Of a stretch of 64,000 bases of DNA, positions 24,284 to 33,197 are shown piece by piece. The stretch comes from Bradyrhizobium monzae (GTDB taxonomy: Bacteria > Pseudomonadota > Alphaproteobacteria > Rhizobiales > Xanthobacteraceae). The notes under the pieces are model-generated. The model saw nothing but the letters and a program-made list of their open reading frames with translations, was not told the origin of the DNA and searched no databases. Each line of letters begins with the position of its first letter. The first letter of the stretch is position 1. A program made the translations under genes and the position numbers. The stretch lies in contig NZ_JAIRDQ010000014.1 of the NCBI RefSeq assembly GCF_021458635.1, positions 124,001 through 188,000 of the forward strand, in the 5' to 3' direction.

Positions 24284-27200
24284 ATGTCCGAAAAGCCGCA
24301 AAAGTCCCAAAAGACCGAAGCCAAAGACTATTCGAAAACCCTGTTCCTACCGCAGACCGAGTTCCCGATGCGCGCCGGCCTGCCGCAGCGCGAGCCGGAG
24401 ATCCTCAAGCGCTGGTACGAGATCGGCCTCTACGAGAAGCTGCGCGAGCGCGCGAAGGGCCGCGCCAAGTTCGTGCTGCATGACGGCCCGCCCTATGCCA
24501 ACGGCAACATCCACATCGGCACGGCGCTGAACAAGATCCTCAAGGATCTCGTCACCAAGAGCCAGCAGATGCTGGGCTTCGATTCCAACTACGTGCCCGG
24601 CTGGGACTGCCACGGCCTTCCGATCGAGTGGAAGGTCGAAGAGGAGAACTATCGCAAGAAGGGCAAGCAGAAGCCCGACTTCCGCGACAGCACCGCGATG
24701 ATCGATTTCCGCAAGGAGTGCCGCGCCTACGCCACGCACTGGCTCAACGTGCAGCGCGAGGAGTTCAAGCGTCTCGGCGTGATCGGCGACTGGGCGCATC
24801 CCTACGCCACCATGAACTATCCAGCCGAAGCCCAGATCGCGCGCGAGCTGATGAAGTTCGCCGCCAACGGCACGCTCTATCGCGGCTCCAAGCCGGTGAT
24901 GTGGAGCGTGGTCGAGAAGACCGCGCTGGCCGAGGCCGAGGTCGAGTACGAGGACTACACCTCCGACATGGTCTGGGTGAAATTCCCGGTCACCTCGCCC
25001 GCGCATGGCGCGCTGGCCTCGGCCAGCGTCGTGATCTGGACCACCACGCCCTGGACCTTGCCCGGTAACCGCGCCATCTCGTTCTCGCCGAAGATCGCCT
25101 ATGGCCTCTACAAGGTGACGGACGCTCCGGCCGATAATTGGGCCAAGACCGGCGAACTCCTCATCCTCGCCGACGCGCTCGCCGCAGAGGTTTTCAAGCA
25201 GGCGCGCGTCACGGCCTTTGAGAAGGTGCGCGATATCCCCGGCGACACCATGGACGCGATCGAATGCGCCCATCCGCTCAAGGGGCTCGCCGGCGGCTAC
25301 GAATTCATCGTGCCGCTGTTGTCCGGCGACCACGTCACCGACGATACCGGCACCGGCTTCGTGCACACCGCGCCCAGCCACGGCCGCGAAGACTTCGACG
25401 TCTGGATGGCCAACACCCGCGAGCTGGATGCCCGCGGCATCAACAGCGCGATCCCCTATACGGTCGACGAGAACGGCGCCTATACCGACCACGCGCCCGG
25501 CTTCGCCGGCAAGCGCGTCATCAACGACAAGGGCGAGAAGGGCGACGCCAACGAGGCCGTGATCAAGGCGCTCGCCGAGAAGGGCATGCTGCTCGCGCGC
25601 GGCCGGCTCAAGCATCAATACCCGCATTCCTGGCGTTCGAAGAAACCGGTGATCTTCCGCAACACGCCGCAATGGTTCATCGCGATGGACAAGGACATTG
25701 CGACCGACGGCAAGACAAAATCCGGCGATACGCTGCGCGCCCGCGCGCTGCACGCGATCTCGGTGACGCAATGGGTGCCGCCGTCGGGCGAGAACCGCAT
25801 CAATGGCATGATCGAGGCCCGTCCCGACTGGGTGATCTCGCGTCAGCGCGCCTGGGGCGTGCCGATCGCCGTGTTCGTCCGCGAGAAGGGCGACGGCTCC
25901 GCCGAGATCCTCCAGGACGAGGCCGTCAATACCCGCATCGGCGACGCCTTCGCCAAGGAGGGCGCGGACGCCTGGTATGCGACAGGCGCGCGCGAGCGCT
26001 TCCTCGGACCGCATGCCAGCGAGGACTGGCAGAAGGTCGACGACATTCTCGACGTCTGGTTCGATTCCGGTTCGACGCACGCCTTCGTGCTTGAAGACCC
26101 CGTGCAATTTCCCGGTCTTGCCGGCATCAAGCGCAAGGTCGACGGCGGCACCGACACCGTGATGTATCTCGAAGGCTCGGACCAGCATCGCGGCTGGTTC
26201 CATTCTTCGCTGCTGGAGAGCTGCGGCACGCGCGGCCGTGCGCCCTACGACATCGTGCTGACCCACGGCTTCACCCAGGCCGAGGACGGCCGCAAGATGT
26301 CGAAGTCGCTCGGCAACACCATCGAGCCGCAGGCCGTCATCAAGGAATCCGGCGCCGACATCCTGAGACTCTGGGTCGCGTCCTGCGACTATACCGACGA
26401 CCAGCGCATCGGCCCCGAGATCCTCAAGAACACGGTCGAGACCTATCGCAAGCTGCGCAACACAGTGCGTTGGATGCTCGGCACGCTGCATCATTACAAG
26501 CCGGCGGACGCGGTCGCGCCCGCCGAGATGCCCGAGCTCGAGCGGTTGATGCTGCACGAGCTCGCGCTCCGCGCCGAATTGGTCCGCAAGGCCTATGAGA
26601 CGTTCGACTTCAAGAATGTTGTCGCAACACTGTCCGCCTTCCTGAACAGCGAGCTCTCGGCCTTCTACTTCGATATCCGCAAGGACACGCTCTATTGCGA
26701 TCCGCCGTCCTCGCTGACACGCAAGGCGGCCCTGACCACGATCGACCTGCTGTGCAATTCGATCCTGAAATGGCTGGCGCCGATCCTGAGTTTCACCGCC
26801 GAGGAAGGCTGGCGGATGTACAGGCCCGAAGCCGAGGCATCGGTGCATCTGACGCTTTTCCCTGAAGGTCTCGAAAAGCTTCGCGACGACAAGCTCGCCG
26901 CGAAGTGGGAGACCATCCGCAACGTCCGCCGCGTGGTCACCGGCGCGCTGGAGCTCGAACGTGCCGCCAAGAACATCGGCTCCTCGCTCGAGGCCTCGCC
27001 GGTGATCTATGTCGCCGACCGCGACATGCTGGCGACGCTGTTCGACACCGATCTCGCCGAGATCTGCATCACCTCGAACTACGAGGTGCGTGAGGGCGAG
27101 GCGCCGGCCTCTGCATTCCGTCTCGATGCCGTGCCGGGCGTCGCGGTCGTGGTGGAGAAGGCCGTCGGCACCAAATGCGCCCGCTCCTGGAAGATCTCGC

Positions 27201-27292
27201 CGACCGTGGGTGAAGACCCCGAATATCCCGACGTCACCCCGCGCGACGCCAAGGCGCTGCGCGAATGGAAGGCGTTGGGCGTGAGCGTCTGA
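24284..27292 (+). CDS. ileS: Isoleucine--tRNA ligase
   Basis: Class I synthetase of 1002 residues charging tRNA-Ile. The HIGH motif appears as GNIHIGTALNK, the KMSKS loop as DGRKMSKSLGNTIEP, and the editing domain includes WTTTPWTLPGNRA and the GTGFVHTAPSHGREDF segment with its conserved Thr-rich and Asp sites. WDCHGLPIEWKVE after the HIGH motif is also typical. ATG 24284 (MSEKPQKSQ) is chosen; the frame can be read back to 24218 with no family sequence. It sits between ribF and lspA. Confidence 0.97.
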   Translation: MSEKPQKSQKTEAKDYSKTLFLPQTEFPMRAGLPQREPEILKRWYEIGLYEKLRERAKGRAKFVLHDGPPYANGNIHIGTALNKILKDLVTKSQQMLGFDSNYVPGWDCHGLPIEWKVEEENYRKKGKQKPDFRDSTAMIDFRKECRAYATHWLNVQREEFKRLGVIGDWAHPYATMNYPAEAQIARELMKFAANGTLYRGSKPVMWSVVEKTALAEAEVEYEDYTSDMVWVKFPVTSPAHGALASASVVIWTTTPWTLPGNRAISFSPKIAYGLYKVTDAPADNWAKTGELLILADALAAEVFKQARVTAFEKVRDIPGDTMDAIECAHPLKGLAGGYEFIVPLLSGDHVTDDTGTGFVHTAPSHGREDFDVWMANTRELDARGINSAIPYTVDENGAYTDHAPGFAGKRVINDKGEKGDANEAVIKALAEKGMLLARGRLKHQYPHSWRSKKPVIFRNTPQWFIAMDKDIATDGKTKSGDTLRARALHAISVTQWVPPSGENRINGMIEARPDWVISRQRAWGVPIAVFVREKGDGSAEILQDEAVNTRIGDAFAKEGADAWYATGARERFLGPHASEDWQKVDDILDVWFDSGSTHAFVLEDPVQFPGLAGIKRKVDGGTDTVMYLEGSDQHRGWFHSSLLESCGTRGRAPYDIVLTHGFTQAEDGRKMSKSLGNTIEPQAVIKESGADILRLWVASCDYTDDQRIGPEILKNTVETYRKLRNTVRWMLGTLHHYKPADAVAPAEMPELERLMLHELALRAELVRKAYETFDFKNVVATLSAFLNSELSAFYFDIRKDTLYCDPPSSLTRKAALTTIDLLCNSILKWLAPILSFTAEEGWRMYRPEAEASVHLTLFPEGLEKLRDDKLAAKWETIRNVRRVVTGALELERAAKNIGSSLEASPVIYVADRDMLATLFDTDLAEICITSNYEVREGEAPASAFRLDAVPGVAVVVEKAVGTKCARSWKISPTVGEDPEYPDVTPRDAKALREWKALGVSV

Positions 27293-27300
27293 TCCAGCCC

Positions 27301-27795
27301 ATGACCCCGCTCCGCGCCGGCATCCTCGCGGCCATGGTCACGCTTGTGGCCGACCAGGCCTCAAAGCTGTGGCTGCTGAACGGCTTCGATCTCGCCCGCA
27401 AGGGCGTGGTGAAGGTGACGCCGTTCTTCGACCTGGTGCTGGCCATGAATATCGGGATCAGCTTCGGCTGGCTGCAGAATGACGGTCAGGCCGCGCAGCT
27501 CGCGCTGATGGCCGTGAAGGTCATCGCAGTGATCGCGCTCGCGATCTGGATGGCACGGTCGCAGACCCGGCTCGCCACGGTAGCGCTGGGACTGATCATC
27601 GGCGGCGCCATCGGCAACGGTATCGACCGCCTGGCCTATGGCGGGGTGGTCGATTTCGCCTTGTTCCACATCGAAATCGGCGGAAATACCTACAATTGGT
27701 ACATCTTCAACCTCGCGGACGTGGCCATCGTTGCTGGGGTGGCGGCCCTATTGTATGATTCTTTCCTGGGGGTACCCGCCGCAAAAGCGCCCTGA
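27301..27795 (+). CDS. lspA: Lipoprotein signal peptidase (signal peptidase II)
   Basis: An aspartic membrane protease of 164 residues that removes signal peptides from prolipoproteins. Four membrane helices are evident. The conserved boxes are VADQASKLW, AMNIGISFGWL, IGNGIDRLAYG and YNWYIFNLADVAIVAG; the two catalytic Asp are in the last two. It begins eight bases after the ileS stop and is co-transcribed with it. The family box near AMNIGISFGWL normally reads N-x-G-A-A-F, and here Ile-Ser replaces Ala-Ala. Confidence 0.95.
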   Translation: MTPLRAGILAAMVTLVADQASKLWLLNGFDLARKGVVKVTPFFDLVLAMNIGISFGWLQNDGQAAQLALMAVKVIAVIALAIWMARSQTRLATVALGLIIGGAIGNGIDRLAYGGVVDFALFHIEIGGNTYNWYIFNLADVAIVAGVAALLYDSFLGVPAAKAP

Positions 27796-27905
27796 TCCCG
27801 GCCGATACGGGCCGGAGGCGGAACCTTGCTTGGCGAGGGGTGGTCGCGCGCGACGCGGCGAGACCGGCATCATCAAGACTGCCACAATATGGAACAGGTA
27901 CAGGC

Positions 27906-28637
27906 ATGCGCAGCTCCGAGACCAGCGGTTCGATCGGCCGAGACGCCCGGCGGGGACTTTGGCTGGCTCTGAAATTGTCGGCCGTCGCCCTCGGCATCGG
28001 TCTCGTCATGTCGGCAGGCCCGGTCCGGGCCGGTGACGATGGCGACGATGACGACGATATGACCTTCGAAGAGAAGCTCATCGACAACCTGATGTCCGGC
28101 ATCGGCGGCAAGAGCATGGAAAAGAAGGGCATCGAGTACCGCGAGCGATCGCCGCTGGTGGTGCCGCCCAAGCTCGACCTGCCGCCGCCCGCCAGCGCTG
28201 ATGCCAAGAATGCGCCAAATTGGCCGAAGGACCCCGACGAGAAGCGCCGCAAGGAGGCCATCGCTCAGCGGAAGAAGGGGGGCAACAAGGCAACGGAGTA
28301 CTGGCAGGCGGCGCGACCGCTGTCACCGGCCGAGTTGGACGCCCACAAGACGGCCGGTCCCGACAAGACCGTCAATGATCCGGTCCAGCCGGGTGCCAAC
28401 ATCAGCAACCCGACGATGAGCCCAGCCCAGCTCGGGTACACCGGCGGCCTGTTTAAGCTTTTTTCGAACGACAAGGGCGAGGCCAAGCAATTCACGAGCG
28501 AGCCGCCGCGCCAGTCGCTGGTCGAACCGCCCCCGGGGTACCAGACGCCTTCGCCGAACTATGCCTATGGTGCCGGAGAGGATAAGTCGCGGCGGACGTA
28601 TTTCGACGTCCAGTCGGGTAAGGAAAAGACACAATAG
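27906..28637 (+). CDS. Secreted or anchored protein of unknown function, Pro/Lys-rich
   Basis: A 243-residue protein with an N-terminal hydrophobic segment (LALKLSAVALGIGLVMSAGPVRA) that is probably a signal peptide, then an acidic DDGDDDDDMTFEEKLIDNLM segment and a long Pro/Lys-rich, likely disordered region. It ends with repeated YGAGEDKSRRTYFDV-like polar sequence. I recognise no domain, but the FEEKLIDNLMSGIGG and ERSPLVVPP blocks look conserved, as in similar Bradyrhizobiaceae proteins. The start at 27906 is chosen for the signal peptide. It lies between lspA and the M16 operon. Confidence 0.68.
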   Translation: MRSSETSGSIGRDARRGLWLALKLSAVALGIGLVMSAGPVRAGDDGDDDDDMTFEEKLIDNLMSGIGGKSMEKKGIEYRERSPLVVPPKLDLPPPASADAKNAPNWPKDPDEKRRKEAIAQRKKGGNKATEYWQAARPLSPAELDAHKTAGPDKTVNDPVQPGANISNPTMSPAQLGYTGGLFKLFSNDKGEAKQFTSEPPRQSLVEPPPGYQTPSPNYAYGAGEDKSRRTYFDVQSGKEKTQ

Positions 28638-28791
28638 CTCCTTGCCGATCGCACGCAGGCGTGGACCCGCCGCAATCGTCCGGTGTAGGCCGGACGCGGC
28701 AGATGACCTATTTTTAAGTACAACTTGACCGCGTTCTCTGCTTCGTGACCCGAAGCTCAAAGCCGCGCGGTGTAGCATGCCGTGCTTTCAC

Positions 28792-28813
28792 GCCCGGACA
28801 TCAGCGTCCGGGC
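28792..28813 (+). promoter_or_regulatory. Hairpin in the leader of the M16 protease operon
   Basis: Perfect 8-bp stem GCCCGGAC (28792-28799) / GTCCGGGC (28806-28813), six-base loop, followed by TTT, ending 16 bases before the ATG and immediately upstream of the ribosome site AAGGAT. It resembles a short terminator placed in the leader, or a structure that affects translation. A second hairpin, CGTCCGG/CCGGACG at 28677-28696, lies upstream with a T run about 15 bases after it. Confidence 0.4.
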
Positions 28814-28829
28814 TTTCACAAGGATCGTG

Positions 28830-30227
28830 ATGTCCTCACACCGATCGGTTGCCTGCCTCTTCGCCGCGCTGCTCTCGACATCTGCCCTCGACGTCGGCAG
28901 CGCACTCGCCCAGACGACGGTTACGTCAGCGCCGCCCGCCAGCTTCACGCTCAGCAACGGCCTCCAGGTCGTGGTGATCCCCGACCACCGCACGCCGGTG
29001 GTCACGGAGATGATCTGGTACAAGGTCGGCTCGGCCGACGAGACGCCGGGCAAATCCGGCCTCGCCCATTTCCTCGAGCACCTGATGTTCAAGGGCACGG
29101 AGAAGCACCCGGTCGGTGAGTTCTCGCAGACCGTACTCCGCGTCGGCGGCAACGAGAACGCCTCGACCTCGGTCGACTATACCAACTACTACCAGCGCGT
29201 GCCGAAAGAGCAGCTCCCGACCATGATGGAGTTCGAGGCCGACCGCATGACCGGCCTGATCCTCAAGGACGAGAACGTGCTGCCAGAGCGCGACGTCGTG
29301 CTCGAAGAGTACAACATGCGCGTCGCCAACAGCCCGGACGCGCGCCTCAACGAGCAGATCATGGCCGCGCTCTATCTCAACCATCCCTATGGCCGGCCGG
29401 TGATCGGCTGGCACCAGGAGATCGAGAAGCTCAATCGCGAGGACGCACTCGCCTTCTACCGCCGCTTCTACGCGCCGAACAACGCGATCCTGGTGATCGC
29501 CGGCGACGTCGAGGCCGCCGATGTGCGTCCGTTGGTCGAACGCAATTTCGGCTCGATCCCGGCCCAGCCCGCGATCCCCGCGCAGCGGATCCGCCCGCAG
29601 GAGCCGGAACCGGCGGCGCCGCGCACTGTCACGCTGTCCGACCCGCGCGTCGAACAGCCGAGCCTTCGCCGCCTTTACCTCGTGCCCTCGGCGACGACGG
29701 CTGCGGCCGGCGAGAGCGCCGCACTCGACGTGCTGGCACAGTTGATCGGCAGCGGCAGCAACTCCTATCTCTACCGCGCGCTCGTCGTCGACAAGCCGCT
29801 CGCGGTCTCCGCCAGCGCCAGCTATTCCAGCATCTCGCTCGACCCGACCCAGTTCATGATCTCGGCCTCGCCGAAATCCGGCGTCACCTTCGCAGACGTC
29901 GAGCAGGTCATCGACGGCGTCATCGCGGACATCGTGGCGAACCCGATCCGCGCCGAGGATCTCGAGCGGGTCAAGACTCAGCTCATCGCGGAGGCGATCT
30001 ACGCGCAGGACAATCAGGCGGTGTTGGCGCGCTGGTATGGCGGCGCACTGACCACGGGCCTGTCGATCGAGGACATCCGAAGCTGGCCGGACCGCATCCG
30101 CGCCGTCACTGCCGCGCAGGTCCAGCAAGCTGCACAGAAATGGCTCGAGAAGAAGCGCTCGGTGACGGGCTATCTAATCAAGGACACCGCTACCGCTACC
30201 GCCAAGCGCGAGGAGAAGCGTTCGTGA
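28830..30227 (+). CDS. M16 family zinc peptidase (active subunit)
   Basis: A 465-residue secreted pitrilysin-family protease. After a signal peptide (ending near GSALAQ) the zinc motif H-x-x-E-H is intact in SGLAHFLEHLMFKGT, and the downstream zinc ligand region VVLEEYNMR is present. The rest is the usual two-lobed M16 fold. It degrades peptides, probably in the periplasm. It overlaps the next gene by four bases (GTGA) and the pair forms an active/inactive heterodimer as in bacterial PqqF-like or mitochondrial processing peptidase-like pairs. The ATG 28830 has AAGGATCG upstream. Confidence 0.93.
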   Translation: MSSHRSVACLFAALLSTSALDVGSALAQTTVTSAPPASFTLSNGLQVVVIPDHRTPVVTEMIWYKVGSADETPGKSGLAHFLEHLMFKGTEKHPVGEFSQTVLRVGGNENASTSVDYTNYYQRVPKEQLPTMMEFEADRMTGLILKDENVLPERDVVLEEYNMRVANSPDARLNEQIMAALYLNHPYGRPVIGWHQEIEKLNREDALAFYRRFYAPNNAILVIAGDVEAADVRPLVERNFGSIPAQPAIPAQRIRPQEPEPAAPRTVTLSDPRVEQPSLRRLYLVPSATTAAAGESAALDVLAQLIGSGSNSYLYRALVVDKPLAVSASASYSSISLDPTQFMISASPKSGVTFADVEQVIDGVIADIVANPIRAEDLERVKTQLIAEAIYAQDNQAVLARWYGGALTTGLSIEDIRSWPDRIRAVTAAQVQQAAQKWLEKKRSVTGYLIKDTATATAKREEKRS

Positions 30228-31597
30228 CCCATCCCTTTCTTCTCACACGGCGCGTCGTCCTGTCGTTTGCCGCCGGCGCAGCGCTCACGCTTGCCGCGGC
30301 ATCGCCCTCGCAGGCCGCAGCAAAGATCCAGCATCTGGTCTCGCCGGGCGGCATCGAGGCCTGGTTCGTCCAGGACGCGACGGTGCCGCTGATCGCCATG
30401 GAATATTCCTTTGCCGGCGGCTCGACGCAGGATCCCAAGGACAAGCCCGGCGTCGCCAATCTGGTCGGCGACCTTCTTGACGAGGGCTCCGGCGATCTCG
30501 ATTCCAAGACATTCCATGAGCGGCTCGACCGCCGCGCCATCGAGCTCTCCTTCAGCGCCACTCGCGACACTTTCCGCGGCAGCCTGCGCATGCTGCGCGA
30601 CAACAAGGACGAGGCCTTCGATCTGTTGCGGTCCGCGCTGACCTCGCCGCATTTCGATACGGCCGATGTCGAGCGCATCCGCTCGCAGGTCATCTCGGGC
30701 CTGCGCCGCGACACCACCAGCCCGACCTCGCTCGCGAGTCGCAAATTCCTGGAGATGACGTTCGGCGATCATCCCTACGGACGGCAGACCAACGGCACGC
30801 TGGAGAGCGTGCCGACCATCACGATCGCGGACATGAAGGATTACGTCGGACGCAACCTTGCCAGGGACACGCTCAAGATCGCCGTGGTCGGCGACGTCGA
30901 TCCGGCCACCCTCGGCAAGCTGCTCGATCACACGTTTGGCAGCCTGCCGGCCAAGGCCAATCTGACGCCGGTCCCCGACGTCGAGGCTGCCAAGCCGCCG
31001 CAGCGCGCCTTCGTGCCGCTCGACGTGCCGCAGACCGTGATCACTTTCGGCGGCCCCGGCGTGAAGCGCGACGACCCGAACTTCATGGCGGCCTACGTCG
31101 TCAACCACATCCTCGGGGGCGGCGGATTGTCCTCGCGGCTTTATCGCGAGGTCCGCGAGAAGCGTGGGCTGGCTTATTCCGTGTTCGAATCGCTGCTCTG
31201 GATGGAGCATTCTGCGATCTTCATCGGCAACACCGGCACCCGGGCCGATCGCGCCGGCGACACCATGGATGCGATCGAGAAGGAAGTGCGCCGCATCGCC
31301 GACGAGGGCCCGACGCAAAAGGAGCTCGACGAGGCCAAGTCGTACCTCAAGGGCTCGCAGATGCTGGCGCTCGACACCTCCTCCAAGCTTGCGCAGGCGC
31401 TGCTGCAATATCAGCAGGACAAGCTGCCGATCGACTATATCGAGAAGCGCAACGGCATCGTCGACGCGGTGACGCTGGACGACGCCAAGGCCGCCGCCAA
31501 GCGGCTGTGGGGCCAGGGGCTTTTGACCGTCATCGTCGGCCGCGCCCCGCAGGCTGCCGCGCAGCCGGCCGCGGCACCGGCGACGAAGTCGAATTGA
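30224..31597 (+). CDS. M16 family peptidase homologue (zinc-less partner subunit)
   Basis: A 457-residue M16-fold protein with a Tat/Sec-like signal (RRVVLSFAAGAALTLAAASPSQAAA). Where the active partner has H-x-x-E-H, this one has GVANLVGDLLDEG, so no zinc site exists. It does keep the C-terminal R/Y substrate-binding segment (LSSRLYREVREKRGLAYSV) typical of M16. Paired with the upstream gene through a GTGA overlap, it is expected to form the substrate-binding half of a heterodimer. A strong UUCG-loop terminator follows. Confidence 0.92.
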   Translation: MTHPFLLTRRVVLSFAAGAALTLAAASPSQAAAKIQHLVSPGGIEAWFVQDATVPLIAMEYSFAGGSTQDPKDKPGVANLVGDLLDEGSGDLDSKTFHERLDRRAIELSFSATRDTFRGSLRMLRDNKDEAFDLLRSALTSPHFDTADVERIRSQVISGLRRDTTSPTSLASRKFLEMTFGDHPYGRQTNGTLESVPTITIADMKDYVGRNLARDTLKIAVVGDVDPATLGKLLDHTFGSLPAKANLTPVPDVEAAKPPQRAFVPLDVPQTVITFGGPGVKRDDPNFMAAYVVNHILGGGGLSSRLYREVREKRGLAYSVFESLLWMEHSAIFIGNTGTRADRAGDTMDAIEKEVRRIADEGPTQKELDEAKSYLKGSQMLALDTSSKLAQALLQYQQDKLPIDYIEKRNGIVDAVTLDDAKAAAKRLWGQGLLTVIVGRAPQAAAQPAAAPATKSN

Positions 31598-31616
31598 CGT
31601 CACCTGACGTTTCCTG

Positions 31617-31642
31617 AAATGGCCGGGTTCGCCCGGCCATTT
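31617..31642 (+). terminator. UUCG-loop terminator after the M16 operon
   Basis: A perfect 11-bp stem AAATGGCCGGG (31617-31627) and CCCGGCCATTT (31632-31642) closed by a TTCG tetraloop, 20 bases after the M16 stop codon. The next bases are GCGTTTCC, a weak U tract. It is symmetrical in its A and T ends, so it can work on either strand. Confidence 0.75.
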
Positions 31643-31712
31643 GCGTTTCCAGATGCACCATTGCCGAAACGAGATCTCCGCGATATGTCCGGAGATCACG
31701 AATGGTGCCATC

Positions 31713-32129
31713 ATGCTGCGGATATCCCGCGATCTCATCATCGACGAGGACGACATTGAGATCGGTTTTGTCCGCGCCTCCGGGCCGGGCGGGCAGAACG
31801 TCAACAAGGTCTCGACCTCGGCCCAGCTGCGCTTCGACACGCGCAAGCTGACCATTCCGGAGGATGCGGCGATCCGGCTCGCCCGCATCGCCGGCCAGCG
31901 CATGACCAAGGACGGCGTGATCGTGATCCACGCCCAGCGCTTCCGCACTCAGGAACGTAACCGTCAGGACGCCATCGACCGGCTCGTCGAGATTCTGACC
32001 GAGGCGATGATCCGACCGACGCCGCGGCGCGCGACGCGGCCGACCTACGCGTCCAAGCAGCGACGGCTCGACGGCAAGAAGCGTCGCAGTGACGTCAAGT
32101 CGAAACGAGGCGGACATTTCGACGATTAA
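31713..32129 (+). CDS. arfB: Peptidyl-tRNA hydrolase ArfB (ribosome rescue)
   Basis: A 138-residue rescue factor that releases nascent chains from ribosomes stalled on truncated mRNA. The catalytic GGQ is in FVRASGPGGQNVNKVST near residue 30, and the C-terminus is a highly basic tail (RPTYASKQRRLDGKKRR) that enters the mRNA channel. ATG 31713 is used (MLRISRDLIIDEDDIEI); the in-frame extension back to 31641 crosses into the preceding terminator region. It complements tmRNA-based rescue. Confidence 0.94.
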   Translation: MLRISRDLIIDEDDIEIGFVRASGPGGQNVNKVSTSAQLRFDTRKLTIPEDAAIRLARIAGQRMTKDGVIVIHAQRFRTQERNRQDAIDRLVEILTEAMIRPTPRRATRPTYASKQRRLDGKKRRSDVKSKRGGHFDD

Positions 32130-32147
32130 CAGCCGCACTCGAAGAAA

Positions 32148-32172
32148 CTCCGGCCGCAAAGCGACCGGAGTT
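32148..32172. terminator. Bidirectional terminator between arfB and the convergent small gene
   Basis: Stem ACTCCGG (32148-32154) / CCGGAGT (32166-32172) with an 11-base loop, extended by one more A-T pair. It lies 18 bases after the arfB stop and 20 bases beyond the stop of the convergent small gene. The flanks are GAAGAA and TTCTGCCGTTTCT, so T-rich stretches occur in both directions but are short. Confidence 0.6.
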
Positions 32173-32192
32173 CTGCCGTTTCTCCGGCGGGA

Positions 32193-32501
32193 CTAGTAGC
32201 GCTTGCCCGTGGCTGCACCGCCCGTCGCGGCATCGCCGGCGGTGCCCTTGTGTGCCGCGCTGCCCGTGGTGCCGACCGTGCCCCTGGTGCCCTTGGTCGA
32301 CTTCATACCCGGCGTCTCGCCAGCCGCGCCCGGCTGGGCGCTCATCTCCTCGTCGCTGCTGCCCATCGTGCTGCCTTGCATGGGTTTGCTTTGCACGGTG
32401 CCGCCTGGCTTGACTCCAGACGACGTACCTTGCGCGAGAACGGGTGTCACAATGAGGGCCGAGAGAGCGCATGCGATTGCAGACGTCTTCACCAACTTCA
32501 T
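32193..32501 (-). CDS. Small secreted low-complexity protein
   Basis: A 102-residue protein with a signal peptide (MKLVKTSAIACALSALIVTPVLAQ). The mature part is rich in Gly, Thr, Ser and Ala with no hydrophobic core (MKSTKGTRGTVGTTGSAAHK), so it is probably disordered in the periplasm. No named family is recognised; comparable small Gly/Thr-rich proteins are scattered in Bradyrhizobiaceae and often stress-related, but that is not shown here. It converges on arfB across the terminator. Confidence 0.6.
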   Translation of the reverse strand: MKLVKTSAIACALSALIVTPVLAQGTSSGVKPGGTVQSKPMQGSTMGSSDEEMSAQPGAAGETPGMKSTKGTRGTVGTTGSAAHKGTAGDAATGGAATGKRY

Positions 32502-32810
32502 TCAATTCTCCTGGATTTTTCTGCGATGAATGGCGCGGCGGCTCGCGACGCCGCTCGTCCGCTACCTGGCCATTGCATCGCGTCGAGAGTTCAAGCGGCG
32601 CAACCGTCATGCAATGCGCATGATGTGGTGATCGTTTAGGGATTTAACGGCGGTTTCGCGGAATTGTGCTTCGCATATAAGGCAGGGCGGAACAACTCAC
32701 GCACCGGCATCTCCGTTCGCAGCCAAACAGCCCGCTACTACCACCGCGTCTTTGGCTGCGCCTAGAGTTCGCGCAAGCCGACGTTGATGTGGATGGGCGA
32801 GCTTTTGGCG
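32502..32810. other. Divergent intergenic region before the dehydrogenase operon
   Basis: About 310 bases between the small secreted gene (minus) and the cytochrome gene (plus). No gene or structured RNA is recognised. It must hold both promoters. A T/A-rich stretch near 32630-32650 (GATCGTTTAGGGATTTAACGG) is the least GC-rich part. Confidence 0.4.
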
Positions 32811-33197
32811 ATGCGCACGATCGTGCTGGGATTGTGCACCGCGGCGGTGCTGGTGATGCGCGTTGCCAACGCGCAAATGTCGTTACCGGCCGCAAAGCCG
32901 CCGGATGGCGCGACGCTGTTCAAGCAGCAATGCGCCGTTTGCCACACGATGAATTCGTCGGAACCGATGCGGCAAGGCCCGCCGCTGGTCAAGATCGTGG
33001 GCCGCTTCGCCGGCAAGGTCGAGGGCTTTCGCTACTCCGAGAGCCTCGCGAAAGCGGACTTCGCCTGGGACGAATCCAAGCTCGACGCCTGGCTGACCAA
33101 TCCGCAGGCCGTCATACCCGGCGTGATCATGGTCTATCGCCAGGCCAAGCCGGAGACGCGCGCCGCCATCATCGCCTATCTCAAGGAGCAGAACTGA
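32811..33197 (+). CDS. Mono-heme cytochrome c
   Basis: A 128-residue exported class I cytochrome c. Signal peptide MRTIVLGLCTAAVLVMRVANA, heme-binding C-A-V-C-H (LFKQQCAVCHTMNSSEPM), and a distal Met in IPGVIMVYRQ, which gives His/Met ligation. The final TRAAIIAYLKEQ helix is typical. It probably takes electrons from the flavoprotein dehydrogenase encoded three genes on. Upstream in-frame ATGs at 32787 and 32793 are possible starts; 32811 gives the cleanest signal peptide. The stop is adjacent to the next start. Confidence 0.85.
   Translation: MRTIVLGLCTAAVLVMRVANAQMSLPAAKPPDGATLFKQQCAVCHTMNSSEPMRQGPPLVKIVGRFAGKVEGFRYSESLAKADFAWDESKLDAWLTNPQAVIPGVIMVYRQAKPETRAAIIAYLKEQN

Noticed and set aside
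24347..26848. An 833-codon frame on the minus strand within ileS
   Set aside because: Product of high GC at third positions opposite a real gene; the ileS protein has all its motifs.
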